A DNA stretch of 64,000 bases, from positions 1,116,001 to 1,180,000 of the forward strand of contig NZ_CP182485.1 in NCBI RefSeq assembly GCF_048282545.1, written 5' to 3'. This document shows positions 43,185 to 51,417 of this stretch, one piece after another. Both the position numbers and the translations under genes were made by a program. This stretch comes from Opacimonas immobilis (GTDB lineage Bacteria > Pseudomonadota > Gammaproteobacteria > Enterobacterales > Alteromonadaceae). The notes beneath the pieces were generated by a model. It ran no database searches. It had not been told where the DNA came from and was given only the letters and a program-made list of their open reading frames with translations. Each line of letters opens with the position of its first letter. The stretch's first letter is position 1.

Positions 43185-44096
43185 TCAGGCTTTTCTTGCT
43201 CCTTGTAGGCCACCGGTATGTAAGTAAATGATATGTTTGCTGTTTATTTTTTGCTGTTCGATGAGATTGTTTAATCCCCATACAGCTTTGCCAGAGTACA
43301 CCGGTTCAATAGGGCAAGCTTCATGATCCCATTGATCTAAAAAATCGTTCAATTCTGGGGTCTTTTTCGCATAACCGCCTGCATGAAATTCATGATTGAT
43401 GTGCCAGTTTGTGTAAGAATCACCAATAAGGGCATGCACATTATTCTCCAAATATTGCTGTCCTTTTAGCACGGCAATGCCTTGAATGAACCAGTTTGCT
43501 GGTGCTTGTTTGACTAAACCCGCCAGTGTTGTTCCGGTTGCGACGGGCACAACAATGGTCACCGCTTCTGTGGCAAACGCTTGGTGCTGTGCCAGTAATT
43601 CTTGAATGATTACACCAACCCCTGCCAATCCAGATTGCGTAAATCCACCTTCAGGAATGACTAACACGCCGTCTTGGATTGATTGATGGGGCTGTTCTCT
43701 AACCTGTTTGAAGGCTTGCTTGTCAAGGTATTCAATCTGTGTGCCCCAGTTGCTTAAATCGGTAATCATCGGGGTTGGGTGCTTTCGGTAATCACCACGG
43801 ATCCGCGCGGTAAAATGGATATTTTCTCGGTAACAGATATAGCCTAAAGCATGCAAATGATTTGAAAAACCACCACCATAGCTAATGATGTGATGAATAC
43901 CGTTGTGGTGAGTCAAAGTATGCACGAGTTTACGCCATTTGTTGCCACTGATAATGGGATGAATCAGGTCGTCTCGTTTGCACCATAATAATTTCGTAGC
44001 ACCATGATTTTCTGCAATAGGAGCGCCGATATTTTCTGAATTCAAACTTAATTGTTGTAATGGGCTGGGCAATTTGAGTCTTATTTGCTGCATCAT
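43185..44096 (-). CDS. PLP-dependent ACC deaminase / D-cysteine desulfhydrase family protein
   Basis: A fold-II PLP enzyme of 303 residues. The cofactor lysine is in ISGNKWRKLVHTL, preceded by LWCKRDDLIHP. HIISYGGGFSNHLHALGYICY and IVVPVATGTTLAGLVKQ are the phosphate-binding and substrate-loop motifs, and a C-terminal YLHTGGLQG. The length and motifs fit the D-cysteine desulfhydrase/ACC deaminase group; the true substrate cannot be told from sequence. Starts at 44096 or one codon later. Confidence 0.85.
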   Translation of the reverse strand: MMQQIRLKLPSPLQQLSLNSENIGAPIAENHGATKLLWCKRDDLIHPIISGNKWRKLVHTLTHHNGIHHIISYGGGFSNHLHALGYICYRENIHFTARIRGDYRKHPTPMITDLSNWGTQIEYLDKQAFKQVREQPHQSIQDGVLVIPEGGFTQSGLAGVGVIIQELLAQHQAFATEAVTIVVPVATGTTLAGLVKQAPANWFIQGIAVLKGQQYLENNVHALIGDSYTNWHINHEFHAGGYAKKTPELNDFLDQWDHEACPIEPVYSGKAVWGLNNLIEQQKINSKHIIYLHTGGLQGARKA

Positions 44097-44177
44097 ACGT
44101 AAAGATTAAAAACTGAAAGTTTAACGCATATATTTTATGGTACCACAGAGGTATGAGATAAGGGTAAAGGAGCCAAT

Positions 44178-44708
44178 ATGAGAAAAACTGTTGTCGTCTT
44201 CTTATGGTTATTCACCTCGTTGTTTGGGATGGATGTGAAAGCTAATGAGCAAGTGCCCACTTACGTTTTGGATTCTGTGCCTAATGCACAGATGTTAGGT
44301 GAGGGGCGATTAAAGGTACTATTTTGGAATGTGTATGATGCAACCTTATATACACCGTCAACTGGTTATCTTGCAGATACGCCATTTGCTCTAAGTCTGA
44401 CGTACTTGATGGATTTTGCTGGTCAGGACATTGCCAAACGCAGCGTTGATGAAATGCAGAATCAAGGTTGGCAGGATACAACACAGCTTGAATCTTGGAA
44501 AAATCAAATGAGCAGTCTATTCCCCAATGTAAAAGAGGGGGACACGCTTGTGGGAATTCAAACAGCAGAAGGCTCCGCGCGTTTTTATTACAACGACACC
44601 TTTGTTGGGGAAGTCGAAGATAGCGAATTTAGTAAAGCGTTTTTTGGCATTTGGTTATCACCTAAGACCTCAGAGCCAAAATTACGCCGTAAATTATTAG
44701 GAGAATAG
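44178..44708 (+). CDS. Chalcone isomerase-like periplasmic protein
   Basis: A 176-residue exported protein (signal about 1-22, ending VKA) of the bacterial chalcone-isomerase-like family: LGEGRLKVLFWNVYDATLY, FALSLTYLMDFAGQDIAKRS, and C-terminal FFGIWLSPKTSEPKLRRKLLG. No flavonoid pathway is implied. These proteins may bind fatty acids or play an envelope role, but this is not established. GGAG is six bases before the ATG. It is two bases ahead of a DUF3833 lipoprotein gene, a pairing I recall from other marine gammaproteobacteria. Confidence 0.87.
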   Translation: MRKTVVVFLWLFTSLFGMDVKANEQVPTYVLDSVPNAQMLGEGRLKVLFWNVYDATLYTPSTGYLADTPFALSLTYLMDFAGQDIAKRSVDEMQNQGWQDTTQLESWKNQMSSLFPNVKEGDTLVGIQTAEGSARFYYNDTFVGEVEDSEFSKAFFGIWLSPKTSEPKLRRKLLGE

Positions 44709-44710
44709 CG

Positions 44711-45244
44711 ATGAAAAAAATACTGATGGCGCTCGGCACAATAGCCCTTTTATCAGGATGTACTTTATCCATAGATGGCAATGATTATTTAGGTAAGCAG
44801 CCGAACTTCGATTTGGAAGACTTTTTTGTGGGTGAAGTGACTGCATGGGGCATCGTACAGAATCGTTCCGGTGAGGTCGTGCAAAGATTCATTGTTGATA
44901 TTGATGGCTCTATGGATGGAAACACTTTGGTGTTGGATGAAACGTTTCAATATATTGTTGGCGAGGGAGCCAAAACGCGCGTATGGCGCTTAACCCCTCA
45001 GACTGACGGCACCTATATTGGAACAGCAGGCGATATCAATGGTAACGCGACGGGTAAGGCGTTTGGCAATGCGTTTAACTTTGTTTATGAAATGGATTTA
45101 ACGGTGGATGGCACGACTTACTCAGTGAACTTTGATGACTGGTTTTTTGCCATGGATGACGATACTTTAATGAATCGTTCCTACATTAAAAAGTTTGGGC
45201 TTGTGGTGGCTGAGGTAACGATATTTATGCAGCGTCAAGATTAG
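44711..45244 (+). CDS. DUF3833-family lipoprotein
   Basis: A 177-residue protein with a clear lipoprotein signal, IALLSGC with the lipid-attachment Cys at residue 16, followed by a strand-rich lipocalin-like body (FFVGEVTAWGIVQNRSGEVV, VWRLTPQTDGTYIGTAGD). The family has no established function. It overlaps the convergent ppiC stop by four bases. Confidence 0.88.
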   Translation: MKKILMALGTIALLSGCTLSIDGNDYLGKQPNFDLEDFFVGEVTAWGIVQNRSGEVVQRFIVDIDGSMDGNTLVLDETFQYIVGEGAKTRVWRLTPQTDGTYIGTAGDINGNATGKAFGNAFNFVYEMDLTVDGTTYSVNFDDWFFAMDDDTLMNRSYIKKFGLVVAEVTIFMQRQD

Positions 45245-45519
45245 TTGCGGTAGAGCGTCTTAATGATGTGAAAACCAAATTTGGTTCGTACCGGCCCGTG
45301 CAGTTCTAGTACGGGCTTTTTAAACACTACATCATCAAATTGCTTGACCATTTGACCACGACGAAACTCACCCAAATTTCCACCGTCTTTTTTGCCCGAG
45401 GGGCACAGTGAATGTTTGCGCGCCAGTTCGGAGAAGTTTTTGCCTTTTTTGAGCTGGCGTAACAGGTCTTGTGCCTCTTTTTCAGTTTTGACTAGGATAT
45501 GTACAGCGCAGGCTTTCAC
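45241..45519 (-). CDS. ppiC: Peptidyl-prolyl cis-trans isomerase C (parvulin)
   Basis: A 92-residue single-domain parvulin nearly colinear with E. coli PpiC: AVHILVKTEKEAQDLLRQLK, FSELARKHSLCPSGKKDGGN, LGEFRRGQMVKQFDDVVF and a FGFHIIKTLYRN end. Cytoplasmic, as no signal is present. It overlaps the small gene upstream on the same strand by four bases. Confidence 0.95.
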   Translation of the reverse strand: MKACAVHILVKTEKEAQDLLRQLKKGKNFSELARKHSLCPSGKKDGGNLGEFRRGQMVKQFDDVVFKKPVLELHGPVRTKFGFHIIKTLYRN

Positions 45520-45731
45520 AATTCACTGCCTCCCATGCTTTCTGCCAAATCATCAAGTTTACTGCAGGTGTAATCAAATGCTTTGGGATCTTGCTCATAG
45601 GTGACAATAACACTACTATCGCTGTCATAAAAACGCGCTTTGACAGGGCCTTCTGTCCAAGGCGTAAGGGTGTTTAGAAACCTCGTAGCGTCTTGGGCAT
45701 TGCCAAATTGGTATTTGATTTCGTTGATCAT
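45516..45731 (-). CDS. Small hypothetical protein upstream of ppiC
   Basis: A 71-residue soluble protein: MINEIKYQFGNAQDATRFL, then WTEGPVKARFYDSDSSVIVTY and an acidic C-terminus. The repeated strand-helix pattern suggests a small ferredoxin-like fold. I do not recognise the family. It overlaps ppiC by four bases and follows the ParA gene by 21 bp, so the three are likely co-transcribed. Confidence 0.72.
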   Translation of the reverse strand: MINEIKYQFGNAQDATRFLNTLTPWTEGPVKARFYDSDSSVIVTYEQDPKAFDYTCSKLDDLAESMGGSEL

Positions 45732-45752
45732 GTGACTCTATAAATAAAAGCG

Positions 45753-46526
45753 TTATCGGTAATTTCGCATGATTTCATCATGTAGCGCATTAATCTGCTG
45801 GCTCACCTTGTGTTTTGGATGACCCACCACGATGGGACGCTGCTCTGCATGAGATTCTTTGACTTTGATCGCGGAGTGTATTTTATTCTCGAACAAAGGT
45901 AAACCTTGCTCGGTTAATTGCGCGCTCAGTTTTTGTGGATAGTTGGCTTGTGCGTGGTATTGATTGATCATGATCCCGCCGAAAATTAAATCGGGATTGT
46001 GGTCGGCTTTGATTTCCATGACGTTATCGAGCAAGCGGGTAACGGCCTGTACTGAAAAGTCGTCGCAGTCCACCGGAACGACGAAACCATCCGCTGCGAT
46101 AAGCGCGGCTTTGGTGTAAAAGTTAAAATTAGGCGCCGTATCAATCCATATATCATCAAAGGTGTTATCGAGCGCTTGAAGTGTTTCTCTTAACTTAAAC
46201 ATCTTGTAGCGTGATTCTAGCTCTCGTTCTAACTCAGCTAAGTCGGGCGCAGATGGCATCACGTTAAAATTATCAATGATACTTGGTTGGACAAAATCCA
46301 TCGGGGTCTTTTTGTCACCAAACCAGCCAACGACCTGTTTGAACATATCTGCCACGGTCAAGATCTTATCATCAATGGGCGTCCCAGCATAAAAGGTACT
46401 GTTGCCTTGGGGATCTAAATCAACGAGTAGAGATGCGCGACCTTGCATGGCGCCAGATGCCGCTAAGTTGGTGCATAAGGTAGATTTGCCGACACCGCCT
46501 TTTTGATTAAATACGACCCATTTCAT
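45753..46526 (-). CDS. ParA-family ATPase without adjacent ParB
   Basis: A 257-residue deviant-Walker ATPase. The N-terminal P-loop is KGGVGKST (residues 9-16) with the signature lysine, followed by LLVDLDPQGNSTFY (Walker A' region), IWIDTAPNFNFYTKAAL and VVPVDCDDFSVQAVTRLLDNV. It resembles ParA/Soj-type proteins that position cargo, but no ParB-like partner lies beside it. The downstream partners are a 71-residue unknown protein and ppiC. A chromosomal cargo-positioning role is inference. Confidence 0.88.
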   Translation of the reverse strand: MKWVVFNQKGGVGKSTLCTNLAASGAMQGRASLLVDLDPQGNSTFYAGTPIDDKILTVADMFKQVVGWFGDKKTPMDFVQPSIIDNFNVMPSAPDLAELERELESRYKMFKLRETLQALDNTFDDIWIDTAPNFNFYTKAALIAADGFVVPVDCDDFSVQAVTRLLDNVMEIKADHNPDLIFGGIMINQYHAQANYPQKLSAQLTEQGLPLFENKIHSAIKVKESHAEQRPIVVGHPKHKVSQQINALHDEIMRNYR

Positions 46527-46610
46527 GTGCGATTCCTTTTATTTTATTGAGATTGTTATACAGAAAATCAAAATGTTACACTGACCCTTAATACGTAACT
46601 ATAAAGAGTT

Positions 46611-46627
46611 TACCTTACCTAAAGGTA
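46611..46627. promoter_or_regulatory. Short inverted repeat between parA-like gene and yaiI
   Basis: TACCTT and AAGGTA flank a five-base centre (46611-46627) in the 138-bp divergent gap. It may be an operator, but a six-base dyad is weak evidence. Confidence 0.2.
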
Positions 46628-46664
46628 TACAACTCGTGAATATTGGCTATAAGTGAAGGGTGAT

Positions 46665-47108
46665 ATGAAAATTTGGGTCGATGCGGATGCTTGTCCGGTG
46701 GCAATTAAAGAGATTCTGTTTAAAGCGTCTCAGCGTACTTCAGTGCCATTGACCTTAGTGGCCAATCACTATTTAAAAACACCACCCACCCCTTGGATTA
46801 CCTCTATGGTAGTAGAAAGCGGATTTGATGTGGCCGATGACGAAATCGTCAAGCGCGTCGAAGCTGGTGATTTGGTGATCACAAGTGATATTCCGCTCGC
46901 GGATGAAGTCATTACCAAAGGCGCCCAAGCCTTGAGTCCTCGCGGTGAATTACATAGCAAAGAAAACATCAAGAGTCGGCTGAATATACGCGATTTTATG
47001 GATACGATGCGCGCGTCAGGTGTGCAATCTGGTGGACCACCACCGCTTAGTCAGCAGGATAAGCAGGCGTTTGCGAATCATTTGGATAAAATCTTGGCAA
47101 GGCGTTAG
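46665..47108 (+). CDS. yaiI: YaiI/YqxD (DUF188) family protein
   Basis: A 147-residue protein of UPF0178: KIWVDADACPVAIKEILFKA, LVANHYLKTP, AGDLVITSDIPLADEVITKGA and a C-terminal SGGPPPLSQQDKQAFANHLD. A PIN-like nuclease fold has been suggested for the family, but its function is unproven. ATG 46665 is preceded by AAGGG; a GTG 12 bases upstream is less likely. Confidence 0.92.
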   Translation: MKIWVDADACPVAIKEILFKASQRTSVPLTLVANHYLKTPPTPWITSMVVESGFDVADDEIVKRVEAGDLVITSDIPLADEVITKGAQALSPRGELHSKENIKSRLNIRDFMDTMRASGVQSGGPPPLSQQDKQAFANHLDKILARR

Positions 47109-47180
47109 CAAGGCATTTGCAAAATCGCCACTTTCTTTTTACATTAAACCCTGTAGATAATTATAAAAACAGGACAGTTT

Positions 47181-48545
47181 ATGTATCGCCTTGTATTTTC
47201 ATTAGTTTTTGCTTTAACAGTCGCTTCTTTTAGCGCTTTTTCACATGCTACTTCTCCAGTGTTTGAACAAGGGCGTGTGATTAGCGATATGCCAGCTGTT
47301 TTGCCGTTTAAAGAACGTATTGAACCTATCAATGCCATGCTTGAAGAGCGCTTAGATAAGTTGTTGCCAGAGCTCATGGCTGAATCCGATATTGATATGT
47401 GGCTAGTCATCAACCGTGAGTACGGAGAAGATAAACTTTTTTATACCCTAGTGCCACAGCCAACCTTTGCCGCGCGTCGCACGACTATCTTGGTGTTTGC
47501 TAAAACCGATGATGGTGTAGAGCGCTTTAGTGTCAGTCGCTATGCCATTGGCGATACCTACCCAACCGTATGGGAGGGCGGTTCATTGGAACAACAATGG
47601 GCGCGTCTTGCTGAAGTAATTGCACAGCGCGACCCCAAGCGCATCGGTATTAACATCAGTCGTGATTGGCCGATGGCGGATGGCTTATCGGCAGGTCTAG
47701 AGCAGTTATTGCGTGAGGCATTACCGCCAAAATATGAAGAGCGCTTAGTCAGTGCTGAAAAGCTTGTGTTGCGTTGGCTTGAAACCAGAAGTCCCCTCGA
47801 ACAACAAGTCTATCCGCAAGTCGTAAATATTGCGCGAGCCGTCATCGCGGAGGGCTTTTCAAATAAAGTCATTACGCCAGGAAAAACGACCACCGATGAT
47901 GTGGCTTGGTATCTGCGTAATCGCTTTGAAGAATTACAGCTTCGGCCATGGTTTCAGCCTTATGTGAATATTCAGCGTCGCGGCGATGCCACCACCAAAG
48001 ACGATGTGTTTATGGGCAAAGAAGGAATTGTCATTATGCGCGGAGATATACTGCATACCGATGTGGGCATTTGTTATCTCAATCAATGCACGGATACGCA
48101 AGAAATGGCCTATGTATTAAACTTAGGCGAAACCGATGCACCACAAGGTCTCAAAGATGCCATGGCGATTGGCAATACATGGCAAGATATTTTGACCAGC
48201 GAGTTTGTAATGGGGCGTACAGGCAATGAAATTCTTGCTGCGACCCAAGAAAAAGCCACAGCGCAGGGTATTTTGAGCTCTACTTATACGCATCCCATTG
48301 GTTTCGTCGGCCATGCCTCGGGACCAACCATTGGCATGTGGGATAACCAAGGCCCAACGCCAATCCGCGGTGATTATCCGCTGTATCCTGACACTGCTTA
48401 TGCCATTGAGGGGAACATCAAAACCCAAGTGCCCGAATGGGATAATCAATGGGTACAAATTAAACTAGAGCAAAGCGCGTTGTTTGATGGTGAGAAAGTA
48501 TGGTATCTCGCAGGTCGTCAGACCCACTGGCATTTGGTGCGCTAA
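47181..48545 (+). CDS. Exported M24-family metallopeptidase (Xaa-Pro aminopeptidase-like)
   Basis: A 454-residue protein with a signal peptide (about 1-23, ending FSHA). A creatinase-like N-terminal domain precedes a pita-bread domain containing MRGDILHTDVGICYLN and HPIGFVGHASGPTIGMWD. The acidic ligand in AIEGNIKT completes the dinuclear-metal pattern. The fold supports cleavage of N-terminal residues, with proline in second position typical. The export signal sets it apart from cytosolic PepP. Confidence 0.85.
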   Translation: MYRLVFSLVFALTVASFSAFSHATSPVFEQGRVISDMPAVLPFKERIEPINAMLEERLDKLLPELMAESDIDMWLVINREYGEDKLFYTLVPQPTFAARRTTILVFAKTDDGVERFSVSRYAIGDTYPTVWEGGSLEQQWARLAEVIAQRDPKRIGINISRDWPMADGLSAGLEQLLREALPPKYEERLVSAEKLVLRWLETRSPLEQQVYPQVVNIARAVIAEGFSNKVITPGKTTTDDVAWYLRNRFEELQLRPWFQPYVNIQRRGDATTKDDVFMGKEGIVIMRGDILHTDVGICYLNQCTDTQEMAYVLNLGETDAPQGLKDAMAIGNTWQDILTSEFVMGRTGNEILAATQEKATAQGILSSTYTHPIGFVGHASGPTIGMWDNQGPTPIRGDYPLYPDTAYAIEGNIKTQVPEWDNQWVQIKLEQSALFDGEKVWYLAGRQTHWHLVR

Positions 48546-48552
48546 CCACAAA

Positions 48553-48580
48553 TTACAAAAGCTTACAAAGCTTTACAAAG
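48553..48580. repeat. Three tandem approximate copies of a 9-bp unit (TTACAAAGC)
   Basis: TTACAAAAGC (48553-48562), TTACAAAGC (48563-48571) and TTTACAAAG (48572-48580) follow one another just after the M24 gene stop, in the 139-bp gap before a small outer-membrane protein gene. No function is evident; iterated operators or simple drift are both possible. Confidence 0.35.
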
Positions 48581-48684
48581 TACTACTGTATTAAAGCGCT
48601 CCAATTACCCACAATAATCATGGACTAAATCAGTTAGAGCAATCTGAACTATCCATAATTCCACTTCTTAGGACATGATTTATT

Positions 48685-49269
48685 GTGAAAAAAATGACAT
48701 TACTCACGGCGTTTGTATTGAGCCCGTTGTCGGTAGCTGAGCCAATGCCCCTGCCTTATAATTACCTTCAGGGTGGAGCCACACAAATCGAGTTTGCTGA
48801 TATCCCGCAATTTACCGCTCAAGGATTCGAAGTCATTGCGAGCAAACGCTTGGGCAGTGATTTTTTTGTGGAAGGCACTTACTTTGATACCAAAGACAAC
48901 AAGTTTGGTGAGGAATTTACGGCTGATAAGTGGGAATTGTCTATCGGTTATATTCAATCAATTTCATCGGCAACACACATTGATTATCAGCTGGGTTATG
49001 GTGAGATCGATTTGGGTTTGAGTAATGGCATAGAGGCAATTTCAACTGGCACTGAATATCTTATGTTAGAAACCAATGCTCGACACATGTTATCTCATGA
49101 CTGGGAAATTTCAGCAGGACTAGAATGGCAGTTTTGGCGGGAAGGTAGTGACCAAAAAGCCTATAATCTTGGCGTGCAAAAATACTGGGGCAGTTTAATT
49201 GGCGGTGTTAAGTATACCAAGTATTCAGACTCGGAAATATTTGGAGTCTATGGGCGTTATGTATTTTAG
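48685..49269 (+). CDS. Small outer-membrane beta-barrel protein
   Basis: A 194-residue protein with signal peptide (ending LSVAEP) and a series of alternating amphipathic strands, e.g. GFEVIASKRLGSDFFVEGTY, WELSIGYIQSISSATHIDYQ, HDWEISAGLEWQFWREG. It ends VYGRYVF, with the C-terminal aromatic typical of BAM-assembled barrels (probably eight strands). Function unknown. The likely start is GTG 48685 (MKKMTLL), with AGGA 12 bases upstream; an ATG three codons later would shorten the signal. Confidence 0.75.
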   Translation: MKKMTLLTAFVLSPLSVAEPMPLPYNYLQGGATQIEFADIPQFTAQGFEVIASKRLGSDFFVEGTYFDTKDNKFGEEFTADKWELSIGYIQSISSATHIDYQLGYGEIDLGLSNGIEAISTGTEYLMLETNARHMLSHDWEISAGLEWQFWREGSDQKAYNLGVQKYWGSLIGGVKYTKYSDSEIFGVYGRYVF

Positions 49270-49337
49270 TCTACGTGATGTGAAAAGATGTATATGAAAG
49301 GCACACAAGTTACAGGGTTAGTCATCACACTCAACCC

Positions 49338-51068
49338 TTAGTGCAAATAATCGTAATGCCTGTCAGGATTATAATGGAAGCTCTTTTTCGGGTTATATGG
49401 CGTAAAGTTTAAGTACTTTCCTTCTTTACAGATCTCTTGGATTTTACGCCAGTACTCTGCGGTCATGATCTCGCCGTGGAGCTCCTTTAGGATATCTTTA
49501 TGCACTTTGCGTCCAATAATAAAGTGCTCAAACTGCTGCGGAAAGACATCGTTTGGTGCCACAGATAAAGTATCAAGCACGTATGGATCGTCGGTGACCG
49601 GCAAATCACGAAAATTCCGTTCATCCATATAACATATCTCGTCATAGTCATAAAAAATCACCCGCCCATGGCCAGTAATTCCGAAGTTTTTGTGGAGCAT
49701 ATCGCCGGGGAAGATGTTGGTTAGGGCGATTTGCTTGATGCATAAACCCAACTCATCAATCGCATGACGGATTTTGTCTTCATCGGTTTCTTGATTGAGA
49801 TACAGATTCAGCGGCGTCATTTTGCGTTCGATGTACAAATGCGTAATGGTCAGCGTATTGCCTTCAATGATCAGACTCGATGCACAGGTATCTTTGAGAT
49901 ATCGCAGGAGCTCGTCATCGATGCGATCTAAGTCGAACTTATAATTCACATACTCATGGGTATCCGCCATACGCCCGACACGGTCGGACATTTTGACCAA
50001 GCGATAACGGTTTTTGACAAAGTCTCGCGTGATTTTTTTACTCTCGGCAAATTCGTCTTTGATGACTTTAAACACAATGCCATAGCTAGGTAGGTGAAAT
50101 ACGGTCATTACCAGCCCTTTGATCCCTGGTGCTAACTCAAACTTATCTTGTGTTGATGCCAAATGTTCCAGGTAATTGCGATAAAATTCCGTTTTGCCAT
50201 GCTTGTAAAAGCCCAAAGACATATACAGTTCGAATTGTTTTTTGTTGGGCAAAAGCTCAGCTAAGAATGCAACCAGTTCGGCAGGATACTGAGTATCCGC
50301 ATTAAAATAAGAACGTGCAAAGCCAAAGATCACGGATAAATCACGACGGTCTGTTAATAAGGCATCGACAAAAATTTCGCGATCTTTGTTGATCCGCAGC
50401 GCAATGACAAATGGCAGAGTTTGCTTGGGCAAACACATGCGACCAATCAAATACGCCGCTTTACCGCGATAAAATACCGGCTTGAGCATTTCCATCGTAT
50501 GCACAGAAGCCAATTCTTCAGTGGTTAATACTTCACGCAGACCGCGCTCTAGGTTGGCCAAGTCTCGTTCTTTTTCGGCGAAGGGGACATTAAATTTGTA
50601 AATGCGAAAAAGTTCTTCGTACATTTCACTGACGGTACAATCCACATCAAAACTGTTAATGACCTTCATTCGATCAGGTCCAGGCAGATAACAGCGAGTG
50701 GGCGAGATGAACATGTATTGATCGTCGATTTTTTGGTGTTTAAAAATACGGCCAATGACTGAATTATAATAGGTTTCTGCTAGTTCGAATTGTGGGTGGG
50801 TGGCGAGCAGTTTGGCATAGTTTTGTTTCATCAACATCCAAAACTCATCGCCTTCTGCATGAGGTTGGAGATGCTGATAGATTTCAGTAACAACTTCATT
50901 GAGACTTTGCTCATAGATGGTAATACGCTCTTTTATCGCTTGTTGCGAAGCCGCCCATTGGCGTTGTTCAAAGCGCTCTTGCGCTCCTTTGGTAATGCGA
51001 GAATACCAGCGATAACTTTTATCGAAACCACTTAATATTTGGTAGGCTATTTTTTGTGCGCGATCCAT
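49338..51068 (-). CDS. aceK: Isocitrate dehydrogenase kinase/phosphatase
   Basis: Reversibly phosphorylates isocitrate dehydrogenase to divert carbon into the glyoxylate shunt. The 576-residue product contains the ATP-binding APGIKGLVMTVFHLPSYGIV, the VFKVIKDEF lysine region, RVGRMADTHEYVNY and the C-terminal NFGITGHGRVIFYDYDEICY. All are hallmarks of AceK. Unlike in enterics it is not next to aceBA here; it stands alone, divergent from the thr operon. Confidence 0.96.
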   Translation of the reverse strand: MDRAQKIAYQILSGFDKSYRWYSRITKGAQERFEQRQWAASQQAIKERITIYEQSLNEVVTEIYQHLQPHAEGDEFWMLMKQNYAKLLATHPQFELAETYYNSVIGRIFKHQKIDDQYMFISPTRCYLPGPDRMKVINSFDVDCTVSEMYEELFRIYKFNVPFAEKERDLANLERGLREVLTTEELASVHTMEMLKPVFYRGKAAYLIGRMCLPKQTLPFVIALRINKDREIFVDALLTDRRDLSVIFGFARSYFNADTQYPAELVAFLAELLPNKKQFELYMSLGFYKHGKTEFYRNYLEHLASTQDKFELAPGIKGLVMTVFHLPSYGIVFKVIKDEFAESKKITRDFVKNRYRLVKMSDRVGRMADTHEYVNYKFDLDRIDDELLRYLKDTCASSLIIEGNTLTITHLYIERKMTPLNLYLNQETDEDKIRHAIDELGLCIKQIALTNIFPGDMLHKNFGITGHGRVIFYDYDEICYMDERNFRDLPVTDDPYVLDTLSVAPNDVFPQQFEHFIIGRKVHKDILKELHGEIMTAEYWRKIQEICKEGKYLNFTPYNPKKSFHYNPDRHYDYLH

Positions 51069-51147
51069 GAGTTAACCTGTCAAAAAAATCTAGAGCTAGT
51101 GTGATATAAGTTATGCTTATATACATTAATACAATAGTCTCAAAAGA

Positions 51148-51176
51148 TTGCCAAGTTGAGTTAACTCAGATAATCT
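51148..51176 (+). promoter_or_regulatory. Putative sigma70 promoter of the thr operon
   Basis: TTGCCA (51148-51153) and TAATCT (51171-51176) are 17 bp apart, in the 349-bp gap between aceK and thrA. The start would be near 51183, about 45 bp before the leader peptide. Confidence 0.5.
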
Positions 51177-51228
51177 TAAAATCGTATAAAAACATTGACT
51201 TTTAGACGTCTATACGGATAATCACCTC

Positions 51229-51300
51229 ATGAAAATAATACTAACAAGCACCACCGACATGATGATTATTACCACCCCAAGTGGGGCGGACGTTGGTTAG
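51229..51300 (+). CDS. thrL: thr operon leader peptide
   Basis: A 23-codon open frame, MKIILTSTTDMMIITTPSG followed by ADVG, with five Thr and four Ile codons. This is the hallmark of the threonine/isoleucine-sensing attenuator known from E. coli thrL. It is followed 21 bp later by an intrinsic terminator and 117 bp later by thrA. Ribosome stalling at the Thr/Ile codons would prevent terminator formation. The SD is weak. It is below the usual length cut-off for gene calling. Confidence 0.85.
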   Translation: MKIILTSTTDMMIITTPSGADVG

Positions 51301-51321
51301 TGCACGACACAAATCTACTGA

Positions 51322-51353
51322 AGCCCGCATCCACTGCGGGCTTTTTCGTTTTT
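51322..51353 (+). terminator. Transcription attenuator of the thr operon
   Basis: AGCCCGCA (51322-51329) pairs perfectly with TGCGGGCT (51335-51342) around a five-base loop and is followed by a T-rich tract to 51353. Upstream GTGG (51281-51284) and CGG (51287-51289), at the end of the leader frame, can pair with CCAC (51331-51334) and CCG (51325-51327). That would be the competing antiterminator; this pairing is inferred by eye. Confidence 0.85.
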
Positions 51354-51417
51354 AAGCGTTATGTTTTAGCGTGATGGAAGCACCAAGTTCGAGATACTGG
51401 GGAAAATAGGAGCATAC

